Notes: generated from the sequence alone by a model not told the origin. Numbered from the stretch's first letter, positions 1-8,576 are shown. The stretch: DNA of 37,812 nt from an uncultured Pseudomonadota bacterium (GCA_937996755.1 CALKUS010000181.1:1-37812); one strand, 5' to 3'. Translations and numbers: made by a program.

Positions 1-12
1 CCTTTTTGGAGT

Positions 13-50
13 CCAGAGGCCTTTTTGGGCAAGACCAAAAAGGTCTCTGG
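13..50. repeat. 16-bp inverted repeat with CCTTTTTGG cores
   Basis: Arms 13-28 and 35-50 are inverted copies with 15 of 16 matches, separated by 6 nt. A further CCTTTTTGG copy lies at 1-9. A second hairpin follows at once: CGCGGC (52-57), loop GAAA, GCCGCG (62-67). It lies downstream of glyS, which reads leftward, so it could act as a structured 3' end or be part of a dispersed intergenic repeat. The window edge prevents seeing the neighbour on the left. Confidence 0.6.
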
Positions 51-110
51 GCGCGGCGAAAGCCGCGAAAGTGCTTGCGACGGGCCGCCCGCAGGGCAAA
101 GAGCAACATG

Positions 111-180
111 GATTCCTGCCTTCGCGGGAATGACGAAGCTGATGGGAGTCGCTGGGTCCCGGCTTTCGCCGGGATGACGA
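111..180. repeat. Two tandem dRS3-like palindromic repeats
   Basis: Copy A (111-136) has the form ATTCC-TGCCTTCGC-GGGAATGACGA. Copy B (152-180) has GTCCC-GGCTTTCGCC-GGGATGACGA. They are direct repeats 44 bp apart, each a short palindrome resembling the ATTCCC-N8-GGGAAT elements scattered in many proteobacterial genomes (dRS3 in Neisseria). No gene is visible in 1-280, so this gap downstream of glyS is repeat sequence. Confidence 0.6.
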
Positions 181-280
181 AGCACGGAGACTCGCAGACG
201 ACGTACGGGGGCCCGCACGCGAAAGCGCCGCATCCGGACTCGCGCAAGCGTTCCGACGCCCGTCGGTCGCTTTCTCGTCG

Positions 281-2419
281 CTATTTCGCGCCGAGCACCG
301 AGACGTCCGCGATGCGCAGGAACAACCGGCGCAGCCGGTCCAGCATCAGCAGGCGGTTGTTGCGCTGGGCCGGGCCCTCGACCATCACCATCACGCCGTC
401 GAAGAAGCCGTCGACCGGCTCGCGCAGCGTGGCGAGGCGCGCGAGCGCGTCGACGTAGCGGTGCTGCGCGAGCAGCGGCTCCAGCGCCTCGATCGCGTTC
501 GCGATCGCGTGCTCGAGGTTCGCTTCGGCGCCGCCCTCGATCGCCGCGCTGTCGATACTGCCGGTCGGCGCCATGCCCTTCTCCTGCGCCTGGCGCAGGA
601 TGTTCGCGATGCGCTTGTTCGCGGCCGCGAGCGCCTCGGCCTCGGGCCGGCGCGCGAACTCCACGACCGCGCGCAGGCGACGATCGAAGTCGAGCAGGCT
701 GACCGGGCGCAAGGCCGCGACGGCGTCGAACACGTCGCTGCGCACGCCGAGGTCGGCGTAGTAGCTGCGCAGGCGCTCGAGCACGAAGTCGTACACATCG
801 GCGACGGCGGGATCGACCTGGCGGTTCCACTCGGGAATCGTGAGCGACGCGCCCGTGGCACGGTTCGGCACGCGCTGCACGGCTTCGTCGATCAGCGCCG
901 GCAGGTCGAGGTCGAGCTGCGCCTCGACGAGCGTACGCGCGAGGCCGAGCGCCGTGCGCCGCAGCGAGAACGGGTCCTTGTTGCCCGACGGCTTCTGGCC
1001 GATCGCGAACAGGCCGGCGAGCGTGTCGATTTTTTCGGCGACCGCGAGCACGCGCGCGACGGCGCCCGCCGCGATCTCGTCGCCCGCGAAACGCGGTGCG
1101 TAGAACTCGTCGAGCGCGCGCGCGACCTCCGCGGGCTCGCCCTGCGCGGTCGCGTAGTAGCGGCCCATCGTGCCCTGCAGCTCGGGGAACTCGCCGACCA
1201 TCCTGGTCATCAGGTCGCACTTCGACAGCGCGGCCGCGCGCGTCGCGGCGCCAGCGTCGACGCCGAGGCGGTTCGCGATCGTGCGAGACAGCTCCGCGAC
1301 ACGCACGCACTTGTCCCAGACGCTGCCGAGCTTCTGCTGGTACGTCACCTTCGCGAGCGCGTCCTGCTGGCTCGCCAGTGGCGTCTTCATGTCGGAATCG
1401 AAGAAGAAGGCGGCATCCGCGAAGCGCGGGCGGATCACGCGCTCGTAGCCCTTGCGGATCTCGGCCGGGTCCTTGCTCGCAATGTTCGCGACGCCGACGA
1501 AGTGCTCGGTCAGCGCGCCGTGCGCGTCGCGCACCGGGAAGAACTTCTGGTTCGACTCCATCGTCGTGACGAGCGCTTCGGACGGCACGCGCAGGAAGTC
1601 GCGTTCGAACGTGCACGCGATCGCGACCGGCCATTCCACGAGGTTCTTCACTTCGTCGAGCAGCGCCGGCGGCAGGTCGGCCTTGCCGTTCGGCTGCGCC
1701 GCGCGCGCGACGAGGTCGGCGACCTTCGCGCGGCGCTCGTCGGGATCGACGAGCACGTGCGCGGCGCGCAGCGCGTCGACGTAGTCGGCCGGCGAGCCGA
1801 TCCACACCGGCTTCGGATGGTGGAAACGATGGCCGCGCGAGAAGCGGTCGGACTTGAGGCCGAGCACCTCGCCTTCGACGATCGCGTCGCCGAGCAGCAG
1901 CACGAGCCAGTGCACGGGCCGCACGAACAGCGTGTCGCGGTCGCCCCAGCGCATCGGCTTCGGCACGGGCAACGCGGCGAGCGCTTCGCCCGCGATGGTC
2001 GGCAGCAGCGCGGCCGTCGCCTCGCCGGGCTTCACCGAGCGGTGCACGAACCACGCGCCCTTGTCGGTTTCGAGCTTCTCGAGCGCGGCCACTTCCACAC
2101 CGCAGGAAGCGGCAAACCCGAGTAGCGCTTTCGTGGGCGCGCCCGCGGCGTCGAAGCCCGCGGCGACGGCCGGCCCGCGCCGCTCCTGCGCCTGCGCGGG
2201 CTGCGCGGTCGCGACGCCGTCGATGCGCACGGCGAGGCGGCGCGGCGAGAACAGCGCGCGCGCGGATGCCGCGTCGAATGCAATGCCGCGCTTCTGGAGC
2301 CCGGCGACGACGCCGTCGCGGAATGCGCCCGCGAGCTCGTCCAGCGCCTTCGGCGGCAGCTCTTCCGTGCCGAGCTCGATCAGGAGGGCTTTGCGGTCCA
2401 TGGCGTTCGTCTGGCTCAT
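281..2419 (-). CDS. glyS: Glycyl-tRNA synthetase beta subunit
   Basis: Beta subunit of the bacterial alpha2beta2 glycyl-tRNA synthetase, which charges tRNA-Gly in the cytoplasm. The 712-residue product is the usual length. The N-terminus reads MSQTNAMDRKALLIELGTEE, and the LLIELGTEELPPKAL stretch is characteristic of the family. The body carries the HD-like domain of the family and the C-terminus has the anticodon-binding-type helical region. The chosen ATG overlaps the stop codon of glyQ (ATGA), which indicates translational coupling and rules out the longer upstream frame, since that would run back into glyQ. Stop codon TAG. A second in-frame ATG six codons later is an alternative start. 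The gene is followed on the left by repeats and no clear T-rich terminator. Confidence 0.97.
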   Translation of the reverse strand: MSQTNAMDRKALLIELGTEELPPKALDELAGAFRDGVVAGLQKRGIAFDAASARALFSPRRLAVRIDGVATAQPAQAQERRGPAVAAGFDAAGAPTKALLGFAASCGVEVAALEKLETDKGAWFVHRSVKPGEATAALLPTIAGEALAALPVPKPMRWGDRDTLFVRPVHWLVLLLGDAIVEGEVLGLKSDRFSRGHRFHHPKPVWIGSPADYVDALRAAHVLVDPDERRAKVADLVARAAQPNGKADLPPALLDEVKNLVEWPVAIACTFERDFLRVPSEALVTTMESNQKFFPVRDAHGALTEHFVGVANIASKDPAEIRKGYERVIRPRFADAAFFFDSDMKTPLASQQDALAKVTYQQKLGSVWDKCVRVAELSRTIANRLGVDAGAATRAAALSKCDLMTRMVGEFPELQGTMGRYYATAQGEPAEVARALDEFYAPRFAGDEIAAGAVARVLAVAEKIDTLAGLFAIGQKPSGNKDPFSLRRTALGLARTLVEAQLDLDLPALIDEAVQRVPNRATGASLTIPEWNRQVDPAVADVYDFVLERLRSYYADLGVRSDVFDAVAALRPVSLLDFDRRLRAVVEFARRPEAEALAAANKRIANILRQAQEKGMAPTGSIDSAAIEGGAEANLEHAIANAIEALEPLLAQHRYVDALARLATLREPVDGFFDGVMVMVEGPAQRNNRLLMLDRLRRLFLRIADVSVLGAK

Positions 2420-3318
2420 GCGGCGACGCGGGATTTCACGCCCGGGAAACCCAACCGTTCGCGCTGCGCGTAATACGCCTGCGCGACGGCCTTCGCGATG
2501 GTGCGCACGCGCAGGATGTAGCGCTGGCGCTCGGTGACCGAGATTGCGCGTCGCGCGTCGAGCAGGTTGAACGCGTGCGAGGCCTTGCACACCTGGTCGT
2601 ACGCGGGCAGCGGCAGGTTCTTCTCGACGAGGGTGAGCGCCTGCGCCTCACAGGTGTCGAACCACTTCAGCAGCGACTCCACGTCTGCGTGCTCGAAGTT
2701 GTACGTGCTCTGCTCGACTTCGTTCTGGTGGTAGACGTCGCCGTAAGTGACCACGCCCTGCGGGCCGGTGGTCCACACGAGGTCGTACACGTTGTCGACG
2801 TTCTGCAGGTACATCGCGAGGCGCTCGAGGCCGTAGGTGATCTCGCCCGTCACCGGCCTGCAGTCCAGGCCGCCGGCCTGCTGGAAGTAGGTGAACTGCG
2901 TCACTTCCATGCCGTTGAGCCAGACTTCCCAGCCGAGGCCCCAGGCGCCGAGCGTCGGCGATTCCCAGTTGTCCTCGACGAAACGCAGGTCGTGCACGAG
3001 CGGGTCGATGCCGAGCGCCGCCAGCGAGCCGATGTAGAGGTCGAGGATGTCGTCCGGGTTCGGCTTCAGCACCACCTGGTACTGGTAGTAGTGCTGCAGG
3101 CGGTTCGGGTTCTCGCCGTAGCGACCGTCCGTGGGCCGGCGCGAAGGCTGGACGTACGCGGCGCGCCACGGCTCGGGGCCGAGCGCGCGCAGGAACGTCG
3201 CGGGATGGAACGTGCCCGCGCCCACTTCCGTGTCGAGCGGCTGGATCAGCACGCAACCCTGCGCTGCCCAGTAGCGGTTCAGCGTCTGGATGATGTCCTG
3301 GAACGAGGGGCCGGTCAT
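2416..3318 (-). CDS. glyQ: Glycyl-tRNA synthetase alpha subunit
   Basis: Catalytic alpha subunit of heterotetrameric glycyl-tRNA synthetase, which forms glycyl-adenylate and transfers glycine to tRNA-Gly. The protein is 300 residues, typical for GlyQ. It begins MTGPSFQDIIQTLNRYWAAQ and contains the family blocks GAGTFHPATFLR, YVQPSRRPTDGRYGENPNR and YFQQAGG. It is first in a two-gene operon with glyS, whose start overlaps its stop. No good Shine-Dalgarno sequence precedes the ATG. A TATACT -10-like hexamer lies about 38 nt upstream. The opposite-strand GspE-like gene starts 120 bp away, so the intergenic region must hold divergent promoters. Confidence 0.97.
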   Translation of the reverse strand: MTGPSFQDIIQTLNRYWAAQGCVLIQPLDTEVGAGTFHPATFLRALGPEPWRAAYVQPSRRPTDGRYGENPNRLQHYYQYQVVLKPNPDDILDLYIGSLAALGIDPLVHDLRFVEDNWESPTLGAWGLGWEVWLNGMEVTQFTYFQQAGGLDCRPVTGEITYGLERLAMYLQNVDNVYDLVWTTGPQGVVTYGDVYHQNEVEQSTYNFEHADVESLLKWFDTCEAQALTLVEKNLPLPAYDQVCKASHAFNLLDARRAISVTERQRYILRVRTIAKAVAQAYYAQRERLGFPGVKSRVAA

Positions 3319-3355
3319 GACGGAAAGCACGGAAAGGGGGGCGGAAAAGCGGCGT

Positions 3356-3361
3356 AGTATA
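3356..3361 (-). promoter_or_regulatory. Possible -10 box for glyQS
   Basis: TATACT on the minus strand, 37 nt before the glyQ ATG and close to the TATAAT consensus in an otherwise GC-rich stretch. No convincing -35 hexamer is seen 16-18 nt upstream, so this is a weak call. Confidence 0.35.
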
Positions 3362-3438
3362 GCGATGGGTCGGCGAGCGAGGATTCGAGGGATGGCGCGC
3401 ACACGCCGGACGAACGCCCGCGCAGGCATGCTGCGGGC

Positions 3439-5280
3439 ATGGACACCCGCCTCCCGGCCATGAGCGCCGCCACGCCGCCGCGCGCCGCGCCCGTGCCGCG
3501 CCCGCTCGGATTCTCCGCGAACCGTCGCCTCGACCTCGACGAGGTGCTGGCGGCGCTGCGCCACGAGGGCGTGATCACCGAGCCCGAGGTGAAGCGCGTG
3601 CGCGCCGCGTGGCGCACGACCGGGCGCACCGAGCTGCACCCGCTCGTGGTGGTCGCGAACGCGAAGCTCGAGCATTCCGCGAAGCCCGGCACGGGTCTCA
3701 CGCTGGAGTGGCTCACCGAATGGCTCGCGCAGCACGCCGGCCTGCCGCACGTGCACATCGACCCGACGCGCATCGACGTGGCGCGCGTCGGCCAGGTGGT
3801 GACGGCGCAGTACGCGACGCGTTACCGAATCCTGCCGATCGAGATCAACGACACCGAGCTCACGATCGCCACGAGCGAGCCGTTCGACCTGCGCTGGCTG
3901 GCCGACCTCGCGCACCTGCTGCGCCGCGAGGTGAAGCGCGTCGTCGCGAACCCGCTCGACGTCAACCGCTACCTCATGGAGTTCTACGGCGTCACGGCCG
4001 CCGTGCGGAAGGCCAAGGACGCGAAGGACGCGAAGGGCGACGACAGCTCCAGGGTGCTGAACCTCGAGCAGCTGCTCGAGCTCGGCGCGTCGGGCGAGAT
4101 CGGCGCCGACGACCAGCACATCGTCCGCATCGTCGACTGGCTGCTGCAGTACGCGTACGAACAGCATGCGTCCGACATCCACCTCGAGCCGCGCCGCGAG
4201 ACGAGCCGCGTGCGCTTCCGCATCGACGGCGTGCTGCACAAGGTGTTCGAGCTGCCGACGCCCGTGATGGCCGCGGTGACCAGCCGCATCAAGATCCTCG
4301 GCCGCATGGACATCGCCGAACGGCGCAGGCCGCAGGACGGCCGCATCAAGATGCGCACGCCGGGTGGCCGCGAAGTGGAGATGCGCCTCTCCACCATGCC
4401 CACGGCGTTCGGCGAGAAGTGCGTGATGCGCATCTTCGACCCGGAGCTCGTGCTGAAGAACTTCTCGCAGCTCGGCTTCAACGCGCAGGAAGAGGCGATC
4501 TGGCGCGGCATGATCGAGCGCCCGAACGGCATCGTGCTCGTCACGGGACCGACCGGGTCGGGCAAGACAACGACGCTCTATTCCACGCTGAAGCACCTCG
4601 CGACGCCCGACCTCAACGTCTGCACGATCGAAGACCCGATCGAGATGGTCGCGGCCGAGTTCAACCAGATGCAGGTGCAGGCGTCGATCGACCTCACGTT
4701 CGCGGCGGGCGTGCGCACGCTGCTGCGCCAGGATCCCGACATCATCATGGTCGGCGAGATCCGCGACCTCGAGACCGCGGAAATGGCGGTCCAGGCCGCG
4801 TTGACCGGCCATCTCGTGCTCTCGACGCTGCACACGAACGACGCACCGAGCGCCGTCATGCGCCTGCTCGACCTGGGCACGCCGCACTTCCTGATCCAGG
4901 GTACGGTCGCGGGCATCGTGGCGCAGCGGCTCGTGCGACGGCTCTGTCCGAAGTGCAAGGGCACGGGCCCGCTCGACGAGCGCAAGTGGGCGCTGCTCAC
5001 GCAGGGCTTCGGCTTTCCGCCGCCGCCGCGCGCGGCCACCGCGGTGGGCTGTGTCGACTGCCGCAAGACCGGCTATTCAGGCCGTACGGCGATCTACGAG
5101 ATGATGCCGATCACGCCCGCGCTGCGCGCGAAGATCCATCCGTCGATCGACCTGCCGGCGTTCCGCACGCTCGCGATGAACGAAGGCCTGCGGCCGCTGC
5201 GCCTGTCGGCCGCCGAACAGGTCGCCAAGGGCATCACGACGCTCGAGGAAGTCCTCACCGTGCTGCCGGCCGCGGAATGA
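3439..5280 (+). CDS. GspE/PilB-family secretion or pilus assembly ATPase
   Basis: Cytoplasmic hexameric ATPase of the type II secretion / type IV pilus superfamily, 613 residues. An N-terminal T2SSE_N-like domain covers roughly residues 25-180. The ATPase domain has Walker A GPTGSGKTTT near residues 370-379, the Asp-box region IEDPIEM, Walker B IIMVGEIRD and the His-box LSTLHTNDAP. Two CxxC pairs (CPKC, CVDC) near residues 505-540 form the zinc-binding C-domain of PilB/GspE rather than PilT. No other secretion or pilus gene lies nearby, so its machine cannot be assigned. It is divergent from glyQ. ATG at 3439 is used; ATG at 3460 (MSAATPPR) is an alternative because neither has a strong ribosome-binding site. 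Confidence 0.93.
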   Translation: MDTRLPAMSAATPPRAAPVPRPLGFSANRRLDLDEVLAALRHEGVITEPEVKRVRAAWRTTGRTELHPLVVVANAKLEHSAKPGTGLTLEWLTEWLAQHAGLPHVHIDPTRIDVARVGQVVTAQYATRYRILPIEINDTELTIATSEPFDLRWLADLAHLLRREVKRVVANPLDVNRYLMEFYGVTAAVRKAKDAKDAKGDDSSRVLNLEQLLELGASGEIGADDQHIVRIVDWLLQYAYEQHASDIHLEPRRETSRVRFRIDGVLHKVFELPTPVMAAVTSRIKILGRMDIAERRRPQDGRIKMRTPGGREVEMRLSTMPTAFGEKCVMRIFDPELVLKNFSQLGFNAQEEAIWRGMIERPNGIVLVTGPTGSGKTTTLYSTLKHLATPDLNVCTIEDPIEMVAAEFNQMQVQASIDLTFAAGVRTLLRQDPDIIMVGEIRDLETAEMAVQAALTGHLVLSTLHTNDAPSAVMRLLDLGTPHFLIQGTVAGIVAQRLVRRLCPKCKGTGPLDERKWALLTQGFGFPPPPRAATAVGCVDCRKTGYSGRTAIYEMMPITPALRAKIHPSIDLPAFRTLAMNEGLRPLRLSAAEQVAKGITTLEEVLTVLPAAE

Positions 5281-5300
5281 GCATCGCGCTTCGGGCGATG

Positions 5301-5331
5301 GTCATCCCGAGGCCGCAGGCCGAGGGATCTC
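5301..5331. repeat. Dispersed 31-bp palindromic repeat, copy 1
   Basis: A GTCATCCCGAGG...CCGAGGGATCTC palindromic unit between the GspE-like gene and the next gene. A clearly related inverted copy is at 21314-21344. The arms ATCCC/GGGAT and GGCC/GGCC could form a hairpin in RNA. Confidence 0.55.
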
Positions 5332-5465
5332 CAGCCGCGATTCGGTCATGTCCGCCCCTCGACCTTTCCCGCGTATTCCCGCTCGATTCCGCATCACGCG
5401 TCGCGGCTGATTCGCTATGCTTCGCCAGCGCGCCCGTGCGGGCCGCTATCCACCGGGAGGGGAAA

Positions 5466-6245
5466 ATGAGTTACCAAAAAGTCGGGGCTGGCCAGGGCGT
5501 CGAATGGTTCAAGGGCGCCATTCAGCTCGTGAAGGCCAATCCAGTAGTGTTCCTCGTGAACGCACTGATCTGCCTCATTATCATGATGGTTCTGGCGTTC
5601 ATTCCTTTCCTGGGTGGGTTGGCGATTGCGCTGCTCATGCCTGTGTTGTCGGCCGGCATGGTGTGGGCGTTTCGCGAGCAGGCCGAAGGCCGGGCCGCTC
5701 AAATCGAACAGCTATTTCAGGGCTTCAAGGAACCTGGTCGAATCGGTCCGCTGTTGATCCTCGGCTTGCCGGGCATCGTCGCCGGTGTCATCGTCGTCGT
5801 GCTCACCTTCATCATTCTCGGCGGCGCGATCATGGGCGCCGGAATGAGCGGGAATAACACGGCCGCCGCTGCGGCCAGCATGGGTGGCGGAGTGGGGCTG
5901 ATCATACTTATCTCGCTGGCCGTATACCTCGCCGCGGCGATGGTCGTTGTCTTCGCGATTCCGCGGATCATGTTCGACAACATTGAGCCGTTCGCTGCGC
6001 TCAAAGAATCGCTTGGCGCTAGCATCGCGAATATCTTGCCGCTCATCGTCTTCGCGTTGATCATGTTCGCGATCTACCTGGTCTCGATGATCCTCATCTT
6101 CATCCCGATCCTCGGCTGGCTCGCGCTCTTCGTCATCGGACTCGGAATGATGGCCCTTTCTCACGGCGCGCTCTACCTGATGTACCGCGACGTGTTCGGT
6201 GGCGGTGCCTCGGCCGAAGTGATGCCGCCGTCGCCGCCGATGTAA
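5466..6245 (+). CDS. BPSS1780-like multi-spanning inner-membrane protein
   Basis: A 259-residue hydrophobic protein. It opens MSYQKVGAGQGVEWFKGAI, and the 'G..W...G..L...NP..' pattern and overall layout resemble the BPSS1780 family of uncharacterised membrane proteins. About five or six transmembrane segments are visible, around residues 27-65 (two close helices), 92-118, 138-163 and 190-235, with a short Pro-rich cytosolic or periplasmic tail (MPPSPPM). The start is well supported: GGGAGGGG lies 4-6 nt before the ATG. It is followed by a strong terminator shared with tatC. No partner or substrate can be inferred. The family name is from resemblance only. Confidence 0.82.
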   Translation: MSYQKVGAGQGVEWFKGAIQLVKANPVVFLVNALICLIIMMVLAFIPFLGGLAIALLMPVLSAGMVWAFREQAEGRAAQIEQLFQGFKEPGRIGPLLILGLPGIVAGVIVVVLTFIILGGAIMGAGMSGNNTAAAAASMGGGVGLIILISLAVYLAAAMVVVFAIPRIMFDNIEPFAALKESLGASIANILPLIVFALIMFAIYLVSMILIFIPILGWLALFVIGLGMMALSHGALYLMYRDVFGGGASAEVMPPSPPM

Positions 6246-6263
6246 GTCGGTCGGCACCGGAAA

Positions 6264-6293
6264 GAAGAAGGGCCGCTCGCGCGGCCCTTTTTC
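6264..6293. terminator. Bidirectional rho-independent terminator
   Basis: AGGGCCGC-TCGC-GCGGCCCT followed by TTTTT on the plus strand. The minus strand reads the same stem followed by TTCTTCTTT. It lies 18 nt after the BPSS1780-like gene and 9 nt after the tatC stop, so it serves both convergent units. Confidence 0.9.
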
Positions 6294-6302
6294 GTTGCGG
6301 GG

Positions 6303-7067
6303 TCAGGGTTTCGCTTCTTCCGCTTCGCGTCGTCGCGCGACGGCGCGCGCGGCGACCAGCCCGACCTCGAACAGGATCACCATCGGCACGGCCAGCAGGA
6401 TCTGCGACAGCGCGTCCGGCGGCGTGATGACGGCGGCGATCGCGAACGCGCCGACGATCACGTAGCCGCGGCTCTTGCGCAGCGTCTCGGGCGTCACGAC
6501 GCCGAGGATCACGAGGATGACGGTCGCGACGGGCACCTCGAAGCAGAGCCCGAACGCGAAGAACAGCACGAGCACGAAATCGAGGTAGTGGCTGATGTCG
6601 GTCATCATCTTCACGCCCTCGGGTGCGCTGGCCGCGAGGAACCGGAAGACGAGCGGCAGCACGACGAAGTACGCGAACGCGCAGCCGACGTAGAACAGCA
6701 GCGTGGCGGACGCGAGCAGCGGCACGGCGAGGCGCCGCTCGTGGCGGTACAGGCCGGGCGCGACGAATGCCCAGGCCTGGTACAGCAGGAACGGCACGGT
6801 GATGAAGATCGCGCTGAAGAACGCCATCTTCAGCGGCGTGAAGAACGGCGTGATCACGTCGATCGCGACCATGCTCGAGCCTTCCGGCAGGCGCGAGATC
6901 AGCGGCTGCGCGAGCTGCGAGTAGAGCCGGTTCGCGAACGGGACGAGCGCGAGGAACACGACGAACACGGCGGCGACCGCGCGCAGCAGGCGCGAGCGCA
7001 GCTCGATGAGGTGCGACAGGAACGACTGCTCCTTGCCTTCCGGCGCAGCGGGATCGGGCGCGCTCAC
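6303..7067 (-). CDS. tatC: Sec-independent protein translocase TatC
   Basis: Polytopic inner-membrane receptor of the twin-arginine translocase; with TatB it binds RR signal peptides. The 254-residue product has the conserved cytosolic N-terminus SFLSHLIELRSRLLR, six hydrophobic segments, the motif FVAPGLYRHERR in the first cytosolic loop and FGLCFEVPVATV with the conserved Glu. I chose GTG at 7067 (MSAPDPAAPEGKE), 13 nt after the tatB stop; longer frames to 7151 would overlap tatB and add an Arg-rich stretch foreign to TatC. It is last in tatABC and ends at the bidirectional terminator. Confidence 0.96.
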   Translation of the reverse strand: MSAPDPAAPEGKEQSFLSHLIELRSRLLRAVAAVFVVFLALVPFANRLYSQLAQPLISRLPEGSSMVAIDVITPFFTPLKMAFFSAIFITVPFLLYQAWAFVAPGLYRHERRLAVPLLASATLLFYVGCAFAYFVVLPLVFRFLAASAPEGVKMMTDISHYLDFVLVLFFAFGLCFEVPVATVILVILGVVTPETLRKSRGYVIVGAFAIAAVITPPDALSQILLAVPMVILFEVGLVAARAVARRREAEEAKP

Positions 7068-7080
7068 GGTTCGGGGGCTT

Positions 7081-7413
7081 TCAGTCGTGCGGCGGGCGAT
7101 CGCTCGGCTCGGCCGGCGCCGGCGGCACGGCGGCCGCGTTCCGGGCGCCATCGAGCTCGCGGCGGATGTCCGCCGCCTCGCGCCGGATCTCGGCGCCGAG
7201 GTCGAGCGGCTTCGCCGTGTCGCGCAGGTGCTTCTTCATTTCCTCGGCGGCGAGCTCGCGCTCGATCTCGCTCTTCACCGAGTTCCAGCTGTTGCGCGCC
7301 TTGCGCACCATGGCGCCGACGGTGCGCGCGGCACCGGGCAGGCGCTCGGGCCCGAGCACGATGAGTGCCACGAGGCCGATCACCATCAGCTCGACGAAGC
7401 TGACGTCGAACAT
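7081..7413 (-). CDS. tatB: Sec-independent protein translocase TatB
   Basis: A 110-residue single-span protein. It begins MFDVSFVELMVIGLVALIVL, followed by the GPERLP hinge and an amphipathic helix (AARTVGAMVRKARNSW), then a charged, poorly conserved tail rich in Ala and Pro. These are the defining features of TatB, which holds precursor at the TatBC complex. It lies between tatA (17 nt gap) and tatC (13 nt gap), on the same strand. Confidence 0.95.
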   Translation of the reverse strand: MFDVSFVELMVIGLVALIVLGPERLPGAARTVGAMVRKARNSWNSVKSEIERELAAEEMKKHLRDTAKPLDLGAEIRREAADIRRELDGARNAAAVPPAPAEPSDRPPHD

Positions 7414-7431
7414 GGCGCGCTGCCCGTCCGG

Positions 7432-7644
7432 TTACTCGACGCGGTCCTTGCTCTCGCTGCGCGCGGACGTCTCGGTCTTTCCGTCAGCCTCGAGCTTCTC
7501 GGGCTCGCCTTCGGAAACGCCCTTCTTGAATCCGCGGATCGCCTTGCCGAGGTCGCTGCCCAGGTTCGGCAGCTTCTTCGTCCCGAAGACGAGGATCACG
7601 ACGACCAGCAGGATGATCCAGTGCCACAAGCTGAAGCCACCCAT
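7432..7644 (-). CDS. tatA: Sec-independent protein translocase TatA
   Basis: A 70-residue pore-forming component of the twin-arginine translocase. It has a short N-terminal span (SLWHWIILLVVVILVF), the FGTKKLP hinge and an amphipathic helix (GSDLGKAIRGFKKG), then a charged tail. The start is supported by GGAG 8 nt upstream of the ATG. It is first in the tatABC operon; the preceding SYLF gene on the same strand ends 95 nt away, so the operon probably has its own promoter. Confidence 0.95.
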   Translation of the reverse strand: MGGFSLWHWIILLVVVILVFGTKKLPNLGSDLGKAIRGFKKGVSEGEPEKLEADGKTETSARSESKDRVE

Positions 7645-7739
7645 GACGCACGCTCCGCGAAAATTCGATCCTGGCCGGCGAGGATAGCGCAGGGGGAGAA
7701 GGAGCGTCCGTGTCGGAAGGCCCGGGCCCGGGCGCGCGG

Positions 7740-8420
7740 TCAGCGCGCCGTGGTTTCCTCGAGCGCGTCGCGGAACGCGACGAGCTCGTCCTCGTTCGGG
7801 GACGCGCCGCCCTCCAGGATGCGCCGCGGCGTCACCGACTTGCCGTAGGCGAGCTGGTTGGTGTCGTGGTCGATGGACAGCACGGCGCCGTCCAGCGCCA
7901 CGCCCGCGAACAGGCCGCGCGCGCGCGAGTAGGAGTAGATTTCCGCGCGCAGCTGCGCGTCGGTCGAGGCCGCCGCCGTGCGGCCGACCGGCCCGGCCGC
8001 GACGGAGGCGTCCGCGCCGAGCGTGAACTTGCCGTTCACCACGGAATCGACGCCACGGCGCGTGCGGAACACGAGCACCACGTCCGTCGACTGCACGCCG
8101 GCCTGGAAGCCGATGCTGCCGCCGGTCAGCGACACGAACGTCGGGTTGCTCCAGGTGCCGTCCGCGGCGCGCACCGAGAGCAGGCCCTTCCCGTGGCGAC
8201 CACCGAGCACGAGGCCGGCCTTCACGACATCGGGAATGACGGCGATCGCCTCCGCGCTGCCGAGCAGGTCGGCCGGGATGCGCTTGTCGGGCGCCTGCAT
8301 GATCTCCGCGAGCACCCGCACGGCGTTGCGCGCGCGTTCGTCGTCTTCGCGAGCGAGCGTCGGCAGGGCGGCGGCCGCGAGCACGGCGGCGAGGGCGAGT
8401 CGACGGAGCGTTTCGTTCAT
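7740..8420 (-). CDS. Exported SYLF-domain (YSC84-like) lipid-binding protein
   Basis: A 226-residue protein with a signal peptide (MNETLRRLALAAVLAAAALP, cleavage near TLA-RE). The mature part has the SYLF/YSC84 pattern: RIPADLLGSAEAIAVIPDVV, KAGLVLGGRHGKGLL, a GGSIGFQAGVQSTDVVLVF core and a C-terminal GLFAGVALDGAVL segment. SYLF domains bind phosphoinositides in eukaryotes; in bacteria they are periplasmic or secreted and mostly unassigned. It is divergent from the cysteine-rich gene at 8577 and lies upstream of tatABC on the same strand. Confidence 0.9.
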   Translation of the reverse strand: MNETLRRLALAAVLAAAALPTLAREDDERARNAVRVLAEIMQAPDKRIPADLLGSAEAIAVIPDVVKAGLVLGGRHGKGLLSVRAADGTWSNPTFVSLTGGSIGFQAGVQSTDVVLVFRTRRGVDSVVNGKFTLGADASVAAGPVGRTAAASTDAQLRAEIYSYSRARGLFAGVALDGAVLSIDHDTNQLAYGKSVTPRRILEGGASPNEDELVAFRDALEETTAR

Positions 8421-8576
8421 TGGGAAGTGTTCTCAGGCGTTCGGCATCGGGCAAGTCGGTCGGCAGTGTGCCTCGTTGGGATGACGGGACACTGAACAAT
8501 CGAACGTGACTTGCATCTCAGTTTCACCAATCTCCCGAAGTAGAGTGGCGGCGCGGGGGTTCATCGGAGAATGAAC

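Noticed and set aside
6..458. Open frame at the left edge
   Set aside because: It spans repeats and the antisense 3' end of glyS; composition is not protein-like.
461..2125. Plus-strand open frame of about 550 codons opposite glyS
   Set aside because: Low-complexity Arg/Glu/Ala composition, no family pattern, and fully within the real glyS gene on the other strand.
3319..3438. T-box or other tRNA-sensing leader for glyQS
   Set aside because: The distance from the likely -10 to the ATG is under 40 nt, too short for such a leader.
3319..4887. Upstream in-frame extension of glyQ through the GspE-like gene
   Set aside because: The extension is antisense to a real ATPase and GlyQ has its normal length from ATG 3318.
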